Source of the DNA: Alphaproteobacteria bacterium CG11_big_fil_rev_8_21_14_0_20_44_7
GTDB lineage: Bacteria; Pseudomonadota; Alphaproteobacteria; Rickettsiales; 21-14-0-20-44-7
Reading direction: 5' to 3'
Assembly (NCBI GenBank): GCA_002787615.1
Contig: PCXJ01000069.1
Coordinates: 1-10,515, forward strand
DNA: 10,515 nt
Positions 1 to 5,699 of this stretch are shown here, in pieces. Position 1 is the stretch's first letter. Each line of letters begins with the position of its first letter. The notes beneath the pieces were generated by a model. That model was not told the origin of the DNA and made no database searches. It worked only from the letters and a program-made list of their open reading frames with translations. The translations under genes were made by a program, and so were the position numbers.

Positions 1-135
1 AGCGATTGCCTCGCCGACTGCGCTTTTGGAAATGGTTCGGGACGAGCAAAAAGCGATATAGCCAACACCATTGCAATCAACAATCATGTAATCATCGGCA
101 ATAGCATCAACAATTCCCTTAAGCTTCCCTATCAT
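1..135 (-). CDS. ruvA: RuvA N-terminus (Holliday junction branch migration complex subunit), partial
   Basis: Reading leftward from an ATG at 135-133 gives 45 codons, open to the window edge, starting MIGKLKGIVDAIADDYMIVD and continuing through CNGVGYIAF and SSRT. This is the N-terminal OB-fold (domain I) of RuvA. In the known family, tetramers of this domain clamp four-way DNA junctions and recruit the RuvB ATPase to drive branch migration in recombination and repair. The start at MIGKLKG is the usual one for the family. About 150 further residues, and any ruvB, would lie outside the window. No Shine-Dalgarno sequence precedes the ATG: the transcript would read TTCTCCT just before it. The gene follows the TAXI gene on the same strand after 74 bases. 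Recognition is by sequence memory, but the motif run is distinctive. Confidence 0.88.
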   Translation of the reverse strand, partial: MIGKLKGIVDAIADDYMIVDCNGVGYIAFCSSRTISKSAVGEAIA

Positions 136-141
136 AGGAGA

Positions 142-170
142 ATCTTAACCTTAGTAAAAATTAAATGCAA
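142..170 (-). promoter_or_regulatory. Weak candidate sigma-70 promoter for ruvA
   Basis: On the minus strand, TTGCAT (170-165) is followed after 17 bases by TAAGAT (147-142), and the ruvA ATG begins six bases beyond that. The match is poor at -35 (three of six) and fair at -10 (four of six). If used, transcription would begin at about the A of the start codon, giving a leaderless mRNA, which fits the absence of a Shine-Dalgarno sequence. The region is AT-rich, so chance matches are likely. Confidence 0.25.
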
Positions 171-178
171 TATATATG

Positions 179-201
179 CGCCTAAGCGTTGCTGATAGGC
201 G
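179..201. repeat. Inverted repeat between the TAXI gene and ruvA
   Basis: CGCCTA (179-184) and TAGGCG (196-201) form a 6-bp inverted repeat around an 11-base loop, just after the TAXI gene stop. A perfect 10-bp palindrome, GTTAGCTAAC, abuts it at 201-210 and overlaps that stop by one base. The hairpin could slow or end transcription of the TAXI gene, but no clear U-run follows it on the minus strand (CATATATAT follows), so I do not call it an intrinsic terminator. Confidence 0.3.
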
Positions 202-209
202 TTAGCTAA

Positions 210-1184
210 CTATAGCATGCCTTTTTCACGGAAATAACGTGCAGCACCGGGGTGCAATGGCGCGGTGTTCCCTTCGTGCACAAGGCGTTGCGGGTCAAGA
301 ATACCGAAAACCGGATGCAGGGTTTTGAAATTATCAAAATTATCAAAAACCGCCTTCACAAGCTGATATACAACTTCTTCCGGTGTATCATCAAGCGCCA
401 CAAAAGTTGCCTTCACCCCGATAGTTTTTATATCAACATCAGTGCCGTTATACATTCCGCCGGGAATTACTGTATAAGCATAATATGGGTTTTTCTCGAT
501 TAACTCATCAATATCTTCACCGGAAACGGGAACAATTACCGCTTCACAAGTTGTCGTAACTTCCTGAACTGCACCGTTTGGATGACCGGCAGCATATATC
601 ATCACATCAATATTATCGCTACAAAGTGCCTGCGCCTGCTCAGAAGCCTGCAACTCAGTTGCTTCGGCAAAATCCGCCACTTTCCAGCCTTTATAGTTCA
701 TAATGAAATCCATCGTAGCACGCATACCCGAACCCGGATTACCGATATTCACGCGCTTACCTTTAATATCATCGAAAGTTTTAATTCCTGAATCTTTGCG
801 TACAACCACGGTAAATGGCTCGCTATGCAGAGAGAACAGGGAACGCAGATTTTTCATTTGAGCTTTATCGGCGAAATAATCAGTGCCATTATAAGCATGA
901 TATTGCCAATCAGACTGCGCCACGGCGACATCAATTTCACCATCTTTGAGCATTCTTAGGTTATCAATCGAACCGCCTGTAGATTCCACCGAGCAACGAA
1001 TCCCATGAGTTTTGCGCCCACGATTTACTAAGCGGCAAATTGCTCCACCAGCCGGATAATAAACACCGGTAACGCCACCTGTTCCAATCGTGATAAATTT
1101 CCCGGACTCAGCCGAGGAAAAGGGAGAAGCGGCAAAAATAATTGCAGTGATGGTAATAGCTAAAACAAGTAAATATCTCATCAT
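210..1184 (-). CDS. TAXI-family TRAP transporter periplasmic solute-binding protein
   Basis: The 324-residue product is a secreted binding protein of the TAXI family, the extracytoplasmic part of TRAP transporters that take up organic acids or amino acids using an ion gradient. The N-terminus MMRYLLVLAITITAIIFAAS is a signal peptide with likely cleavage after SSA (residue 25). Family marks are ITIGTGGVTGVYYPAGGAIC (31-50), the ESTGGSIDNL segment (67-76), GNPGSGMR (148-155) and the C-terminal LHPGAARYFREKG (310-322). The ATG at 1184 (or the adjacent one at 1181) is chosen because the signal peptide begins there and GGGGA lies 4 to 7 bases upstream. A longer frame from a TTG at 1223 would put a non-signal extension in front and start inside the predicted promoter. 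No permease gene (DctQM type) is in the window, so the transport partner and the ligand are unknown. Confidence 0.88.
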   Translation of the reverse strand: MMRYLLVLAITITAIIFAASPFSSAESGKFITIGTGGVTGVYYPAGGAICRLVNRGRKTHGIRCSVESTGGSIDNLRMLKDGEIDVAVAQSDWQYHAYNGTDYFADKAQMKNLRSLFSLHSEPFTVVVRKDSGIKTFDDIKGKRVNIGNPGSGMRATMDFIMNYKGWKVADFAEATELQASEQAQALCSDNIDVMIYAAGHPNGAVQEVTTTCEAVIVPVSGEDIDELIEKNPYYAYTVIPGGMYNGTDVDIKTIGVKATFVALDDTPEEVVYQLVKAVFDNFDNFKTLHPVFGILDPQRLVHEGNTAPLHPGAARYFREKGML

Positions 1185-1214
1185 TTTTCCCCAGTATTTT
1201 TTAATGTTGTCGGT

Positions 1215-1243
1215 AATATACAAAATTTAATAGCAAGTTTCAA
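1215..1243 (-). promoter_or_regulatory. Sigma-70-type promoter of the TAXI gene
   Basis: On the minus strand TTGAAA (1243-1238) and TATATT (1220-1215) are separated by exactly 17 bases, and each matches the consensus at five of six positions. Predicted initiation near 1208 leaves a leader of about 25 bases that contains the GGGGA ribosome site. This is the best conventional promoter in the window. It suggests the TAXI gene is transcribed independently of cyaY, which lies 93 bases upstream on the same strand. Confidence 0.6.
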
Positions 1244-1277
1244 TCAATTTGAGTGACGGCTTTTATTATGCATAAGT

Positions 1278-1601
1278 TTAGTCGTCAAGATTCTCCATAA
1301 CCTCAGCCATTATAAATTCACGCAAATTCTTTCCTAATGCGCTATTTGCAACACGTTTGGGCTGCCAAACACCTTCTGCATACTCATAATATCCCGCCCC
1401 TGAATATGGCGAAGAAACCCAAATTTGCTTGCTCGGCGTGTGTTTATTTATAACATATTGCCTATCATCCGCCATTGTTAGCGACAATACGCCGGATTCC
1501 AACTCCGGATAAATATCATATTCATCCTCCAAACCCTCCAGATACTCCAGCAATTCTTCCAAAGCAGCATCGGCATATTTGTGATATTGAGTTTCTTCCA
1601 T
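1278..1601 (-). CDS. cyaY: Iron donor protein CyaY (bacterial frataxin)
   Basis: The 107-residue protein has the length and fold signature of frataxin. An N-terminal helix carries many acidic residues (E15, E16, E19, E22, E25, D26, E27, D29), forming the usual iron-binding acidic ridge. Beta strands follow, including GVLSLTM (37-43), QYVINKHTPSKQIWVSSP (48-65) and YYEY (71-74). The family-defining core is QIWVSSP (59-65), and a second conserved Trp is at W79. Known CyaY/frataxin proteins bind iron and modulate IscS-IscU Fe-S cluster assembly. The NKxTPxKQIWxSSPxSG stretch resembles mitochondrial frataxin, which supports an alphaproteobacterial host. No Shine-Dalgarno sequence precedes the ATG at 1601; the preceding 20 bases are almost all A and T. 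The gene diverges from the penicillin-binding protein gene across 92 bases. No isc or suf genes are nearby. Confidence 0.9.
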   Translation of the reverse strand: MEETQYHKYADAALEELLEYLEGLEDEYDIYPELESGVLSLTMADDRQYVINKHTPSKQIWVSSPYSGAGYYEYAEGVWQPKRVANSALGKNLREFIMAEVMENLDD

Positions 1602-1652
1602 AAATATTTTTATTGTTTTGTATTTGCAGGAAAACTACCTTACTTTCCCTAA

Positions 1653-1678
1653 AACTATACATAATAACTATACATAAT
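1653..1678. repeat. Exact 13-bp tandem direct repeat in the cyaY/PBP divergent region
   Basis: AACTATACATAAT occurs twice back to back (1653-1665 and 1666-1678), directly followed by TATATAATAACT, a partly matching third unit. The repeat ends 15 bases before the PBP start codon and contains TATACA and CATAAT elements that look like promoter hexamers. It may be a duplicated promoter element or a pair of same-face binding sites about 1.2 helical turns apart. Chance slippage in AT-rich DNA is equally possible. Confidence 0.75.
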
Positions 1679-1685
1679 ATATAAT
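1656..1685 (+). promoter_or_regulatory. Candidate promoter of the PBP-pmbA-EI24 operon, predicting a leaderless mRNA
   Basis: A perfect TATAAT at 1680-1685 ends eight bases before the PBP ATG at 1694. TATACA (1656-1661), inside the first 13-bp repeat unit, could act as a -35 element (four of six) with an 18-base spacer. Initiation six to eight bases past the -10 would place the transcript start at 1691-1693. This agrees with the lack of any Shine-Dalgarno sequence before the start codon. An upstream promoter using the repeat units themselves cannot be excluded. Confidence 0.4.
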
Positions 1686-1693
1686 AACTGCAA

Positions 1694-3688
1694 ATGGCAA
1701 AAAAAAGAGACATCCCGTATAAACGCAAAAAAACTGCAAAAAGCGGGGGGGCTAGCTCTACAAAAAAACCAAAAGCCAGTGCAAAATCCAGAAGCCGCAC
1801 TCCATCGGTAAAACCACAAGCTAAAAAACCATCTTTGGGTTGGCGGATTTTTAGATGGTGTTTGAAAATATTCCTCACCCTATTTGCCATCGGCTTCATA
1901 ATCGGATTTTTCGTTTTGAGCTATTTCGCCTATGATTTGCCCGATATCAACCAGCTTTATGAAGATAAATTACGCCCAAGCATAACGATTCTGGATTCCA
2001 GAGGCGATGTTGTTACGACTTATGGCGATGTGTTTACAGAATATGTTGCGGCAAGAGATATGCCGAAAAGCCTGATTGATGCGGTGATTGCCACCGAGGA
2101 TAGAAGATTTTACAGCCATTTTGGTGTTGATGTTCGCGGGATTGCGCGCGCTATGTATGTAAATTTAAGAGCGGGAAAATTTGTGCAGGGCGGCAGTACG
2201 ATAACCCAGCAATTGGCAAAGATTATATTTCTTAAACCTGAGAAGAATCTCAAACGCAAAATTCAGGAAGCCTTGCTCGCAATATGGCTGGAGCGCAAAT
2301 TCACCAAAGACCAGATTATGACGATGTATCTCAATCGGGTTTATCTCGGCGCAGGGGTTTATGGCGTGGATGCTGCCTCGCGCAAATATTTCAATAAACC
2401 GGTTCGGAAAATCAATACTTATGAATCAGCCATGCTCGCAGGCCTACTCAAAGCGCCTTCCACCTATTCCCCGCAGAATAACGCCCATGCAGCCGAGCAA
2501 AGGACTAAGCAAGTTCTGGTGAATATGGTTAATGCCGAAGTGATTACCGAAGATGAAAGGCAGATTATCCTAAATAAAGGCACGCTCGTTCATAAATCAA
2601 CCTTCCGCAATAATAGCCGCTATTTCACCGATTTTGTGGTTGACCAGATTCCTGAATTTATCGGCAAAGTCCCGCAAAGTCTTGTGGTTACAACCACACT
2701 AAATCAGGGCGTGCAAAAACTGGCAGAAGATGCGGTGACGAAGAATTTTATCGAACATGCTGAGAAGTATAATTTCACACAAGCCGCGCTGGTTGCGATG
2801 AAGCCAAACGGCGCGATTCTTGCCATGATAGGTGGCACGGATTATGCTGAAAGCCAGTTCAATCGCAGCTATCAGGCAAAACGCCAACCCGGCTCGCTAT
2901 TCAAATTATTCGTCTATATGGCAGCGCTTGAAGATGGCTATACACCCAATTCACTCATCGAAGATGCACCAATTCGCATCGGCAAATGGAGTCCGAAAAA
3001 TTATGACGGCAAATATCGCGGAACTGTGACCTTAAAAGACGCACTAACCAGCTCGCTAAATGCCGCCACAGTTGCCCTGTCAGAAAAAATCGGCAGAGGT
3101 AAGGTGCTGAGAATTGCAGAACGTATGGGAATAAAATCAGCACTCAGCAACACGCCGAGTATTGCCCTCGGCGCAAGCGAGGTTAGTCTGCTTGAGATGG
3201 TCACAGCATTTGCGCATTTAGCCAATCAGGGACGCGCCGTAATTCCATACACAATTCAGGAAATACGGACAACGGAAGGTGATATATTATACCAACGTCA
3301 GGGCGAATATGATTTCCAGATCCTCGGTATAAATGCCACTAAAATGATGAATGAGATGCTGGTGAATGTGGTTAATAACGGAACTGCACGCGCTGCCAGA
3401 ATCGGACGCGATGTCGCCGGAAAAACCGGAACCAGCCAAGATTTTAGGGATGCATGGTTTGTTGGATTTACCCCGCAAATCACCGCCGGAGTATGGGTTG
3501 GTAATGATGATAATACATCTATGAATAAAGTAACCGGTGGTGGAATTCCTGCCCGCATCTGGCGTGATTTCATGTCAGCCGCTATGGCAGATATGCCAGC
3601 TACCGGCATTGATACAAACCCCTATCCCGAAATTGAAGGAAACCCTTGGAAGCGCGAGACTTTCTGGGATAGGATACTGGATAATTAG
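1694..3688 (+). CDS. Class A penicillin-binding protein (PBP1A-family bifunctional glycosyltransferase/transpeptidase)
   Basis: The 664-residue inner-membrane enzyme polymerises lipid II into glycan strands and cross-links their peptides. In order: a Lys/Arg-rich cytoplasmic tail (1-48), one membrane helix (about 53-79), a GT51 glycosyltransferase domain and a penicillin-binding transpeptidase domain. GT51 motifs are TEDRRFYSHFG (134-144, catalytic E135), GGSTITQQLAK (166-176), RKIQE (188-192) and YLNRVYLGAG (212-221). Transpeptidase motifs are the active-site SLFK (S401, K404), S-L-N (454-456) and KTGT (577-580). All key residues are present, so it should be active. At 664 residues it is shorter than E. 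coli PBP1a (about 850), and only about 80 residues separate the two domains, so the extra OB-type domain of long PBP1a proteins is probably missing. Several homopolymer runs lie in the first 75 coding bases. It leads an apparent operon with pmbA, which starts 11 bases after its stop. Confidence 0.93.
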   Translation: MAKKRDIPYKRKKTAKSGGASSTKKPKASAKSRSRTPSVKPQAKKPSLGWRIFRWCLKIFLTLFAIGFIIGFFVLSYFAYDLPDINQLYEDKLRPSITILDSRGDVVTTYGDVFTEYVAARDMPKSLIDAVIATEDRRFYSHFGVDVRGIARAMYVNLRAGKFVQGGSTITQQLAKIIFLKPEKNLKRKIQEALLAIWLERKFTKDQIMTMYLNRVYLGAGVYGVDAASRKYFNKPVRKINTYESAMLAGLLKAPSTYSPQNNAHAAEQRTKQVLVNMVNAEVITEDERQIILNKGTLVHKSTFRNNSRYFTDFVVDQIPEFIGKVPQSLVVTTTLNQGVQKLAEDAVTKNFIEHAEKYNFTQAALVAMKPNGAILAMIGGTDYAESQFNRSYQAKRQPGSLFKLFVYMAALEDGYTPNSLIEDAPIRIGKWSPKNYDGKYRGTVTLKDALTSSLNAATVALSEKIGRGKVLRIAERMGIKSALSNTPSIALGASEVSLLEMVTAFAHLANQGRAVIPYTIQEIRTTEGDILYQRQGEYDFQILGINATKMMNEMLVNVVNNGTARAARIGRDVAGKTGTSQDFRDAWFVGFTPQITAGVWVGNDDNTSMNKVTGGGIPARIWRDFMSAAMADMPATGIDTNPYPEIEGNPWKRETFWDRILDN

Positions 3689-3699
3689 GACATAAGATT

Positions 3700-5025
3700 A
3701 TGGATATTGAGAATTTTGCAGCAGAATTATTGGAGAAATCCAAAAAGAAAGGGGCAGATGCCGCAGATATCCTCATTGGCAATAGCGATGATATCTCCGT
3801 TTCCATTCGTAACGGCAAGCTTGAAGAAATTGAACGCTCCGAAAATTCCGGCTTTGGTTTGCGGATTTTTATCGGTAATCAATCGGCAATAATCTCCTCC
3901 TCCAAATTTGAAGATGTAGAAGAACTTACCGAACGCGCTATCAGCATGGCGAAGGAAACTCCGGCAGATGAATTCTCCGCCCTCGCACCAAACGAGTTTT
4001 TAGCAACCAAGTTTGCCGATTTGGATTTGCTCGATGAAAATGAACCATCTGCCGAGATTCTGATTGATACCGCAAAAACTGCCGAAAGCATCGCCGCCGC
4101 GCATAAAGGCATCACCAATTCGGAAGGAGCAAGCGCCAGCTTTGCCACCTATTCCACCCTTCTTGCTACGAGTAACGGGTTTTTACGCACTAATCGCTCT
4201 AGCTATTGCGGTAGCTCAGTTTCCGTTATTGCCGGAAAAGATCAGGAAATGCAAACCGATTATGGCTATAGCGCCGCCCGCCATTTTGCCGATTTAATAT
4301 CACCGGAAAAAATCGGCAATGAGGCAGCCACACGCGCCTTGCAAAAAATGAATCCGCGCAAAGCTAATACCGGCAAATACCCGATTATTTTTGAACCCAG
4401 AATCGCCAAAGGCCTAATCGGTGATTTAGCCGCAGGAATTAACGGCGCATCTATCGCTCGCGGAACTAGCTTTTTGAAAAACAAAATGGATGAGCAAATC
4501 TTCCCCGCCGGAGTTAATATTATAGATAACCCGCATATGCCGCGTGGGCTTGCCTCCAAACCTTATGACGGAGAAGGGGTTGCCAACCAGCAGCGCCTAA
4601 TCATCGAAAATGGTGTGCTTAAAACTTGGCTGCTCGATATGCGCTCGGCGAATAAGCTGGGCTTAAAAACCACAGGACATGCAAGCCGTTCTGCAGGTGC
4701 GCCGCCTTCGCCATCGGGCACGAATATGTATATGGAAGCGGGGAATATTAGCCCGCAGGAATTAATCAGAAATATAAAATCAGGCTTTTTTGTCACTGAC
4801 ACATTCGGTATGGGAATTAATTATACCACCGGTGATTATTCGCAAGGCGCAAGCGGGTTATGGATTGAAAATGGCGAAATCGCCTATCCGGTGAGTGAAG
4901 TTACGCTGGCAGGAAATTTGCTGGATATTTTCGCGAATATCACTCCGGCAAATGATTTGGAATTTAAATATAGCACCAATTCCCCAACCTTGCTGATTGA
5001 GGGAATAACTTTAGCAGGAACATAA
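3700..5025 (+). CDS. pmbA: PmbA/TldE, non-metal partner of the TldD/TldE protease
   Basis: The 441-residue protein matches the TldD/PmbA family (E. coli TldE is about 450). It has the N-terminal domain with the SVSIRNGKLEEIERSENSGFGLRIF stretch (33-57), a middle TYSTLLATSNGF block (150-161), the SRSAGAPPSPSGTN loop (329-342) and the C-terminal GDYSQGASGLWIENGEI run (378-394), then YPVSEVTLAGNLLDIF (396-411). No HExxxH metal-binding motif is present, so this is the TldE/PmbA partner rather than TldD. In E. coli the TldD-TldE heterodimer degrades unfolded peptides and matures modified peptides such as microcin B17. No tldD lies in the window. The start is set by AGGA nine bases upstream of the ATG, overlapping the PBP stop codon, which suggests translation from the PBP operon transcript. 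Confidence 0.92.
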   Translation: MDIENFAAELLEKSKKKGADAADILIGNSDDISVSIRNGKLEEIERSENSGFGLRIFIGNQSAIISSSKFEDVEELTERAISMAKETPADEFSALAPNEFLATKFADLDLLDENEPSAEILIDTAKTAESIAAAHKGITNSEGASASFATYSTLLATSNGFLRTNRSSYCGSSVSVIAGKDQEMQTDYGYSAARHFADLISPEKIGNEAATRALQKMNPRKANTGKYPIIFEPRIAKGLIGDLAAGINGASIARGTSFLKNKMDEQIFPAGVNIIDNPHMPRGLASKPYDGEGVANQQRLIIENGVLKTWLLDMRSANKLGLKTTGHASRSAGAPPSPSGTNMYMEAGNISPQELIRNIKSGFFVTDTFGMGINYTTGDYSQGASGLWIENGEIAYPVSEVTLAGNLLDIFANITPANDLEFKYSTNSPTLLIEGITLAGT

Positions 5026-5028
5026 AAA

Positions 5029-5682
5029 ATGTTGAGCGCGATTGTCAAAGCCTTTGCTTCTCTGGGAACACCCGGAATTTTCAGAATCATCGTGCTGGGG
5101 TTTTTATCCAGCATCGCTCTACTCGTCATATTCTATATGGGCGTTTCATATGTGCTGGATGCTATCCGCTTTTTCGATGTGGAATGGGCTGAGGAGCTAA
5201 TTGATTTCATAATACGCTTTGGTGCGATAATGCTTACTTGGTTCTTATTTCCGGTCATTATGGTTTTAATCGTTTCCCTATTTGAAGAGAAAACCGCAAA
5301 AATCGTGGAGACGCATGAATATGATATTGAAGCAAATGCAGAAGGGTTGCCGCTTGTCGATGAGCTCAAGCTAATCTTACGCAATTTATTTCTCAACATC
5401 CTCGCGCTGCCGTTATATTTCATTCCGGTTGTCAATATCGTCGCCTATTATTGGCTTAACGCATATCTCACCGGACATATTATTTTTAGGATGGTTGGCT
5501 CGCGTTATTATGGGGTGGAAAACACTAAGAAAATTGCACGGCTGAATAGCTTTGAAATCACCGGTGGCGGATTATTTATCGTTTTGCTGTCAAATATTCC
5601 GATTATTAATCTTCTCGCTCCGGTTTTAGCGATTTTGGTAATGGTGCATTTTGCCAAAAACAAATATTTGCGCAAACCATAA
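5029..5682 (+). CDS. EI24/CysZ-like integral membrane protein
   Basis: The 217-residue protein has four clear hydrophobic stretches (about 17-43, 61-85, 119-153 and 180-208), some long enough to be helical hairpins. Between the second and third lies a cytosolic-looking charged segment beginning FEEKTAKIVE (85-94). This layout and sequence fit the EI24 domain family, which includes the sulfate permease CysZ. Most bacterial members outside CysZ have no proven function, so a sulfate transport role should not be assumed, and no cysteine-synthesis genes are nearby. The ATG lies three bases after the pmbA stop, with AGGA nine bases upstream, so it is the third gene of the PBP-pmbA cluster. Its stop is 17 bases from the stop of the convergent fliD, with no terminator between them. 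Confidence 0.8.
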   Translation: MLSAIVKAFASLGTPGIFRIIVLGFLSSIALLVIFYMGVSYVLDAIRFFDVEWAEELIDFIIRFGAIMLTWFLFPVIMVLIVSLFEEKTAKIVETHEYDIEANAEGLPLVDELKLILRNLFLNILALPLYFIPVVNIVAYYWLNAYLTGHIIFRMVGSRYYGVENTKKIARLNSFEITGGGLFIVLLSNIPIINLLAPVLAILVMVHFAKNKYLRKP

Positions 5683-5699
5683 AAGAAATGGGTTAACTA

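Noticed and set aside
136..140. AGGAG on the plus strand next to the ruvA start
   Set aside because: It looks like a Shine-Dalgarno sequence but is on the wrong strand: the ruvA transcript reads CTCCT here, and no plus-strand gene follows.
252..791. Plus-strand open frames of 83 and 69 codons opposite the TAXI gene
   Set aside because: They lie entirely antisense to a clearly recognised protein gene and have no family resemblance or ribosome site.
1653..1678. Tandem repeat as a CRISPR or origin iteron
   Set aside because: There are only two contiguous 13-bp copies, with no spacers and no replication or cas gene nearby.
1522..1899. Minus-strand open frame of 125 codons across the cyaY start, the divergent gap and the PBP start
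   Set aside because: It overlaps two recognised genes, and its sequence has no recognisable domain; it is the complement of the PBP membrane region.
3700..5025. TldD as the identity of the PmbA-like gene
   Set aside because: The HExxxH zinc motif of TldD is absent, and the C-terminal sequence fits PmbA/TldE.
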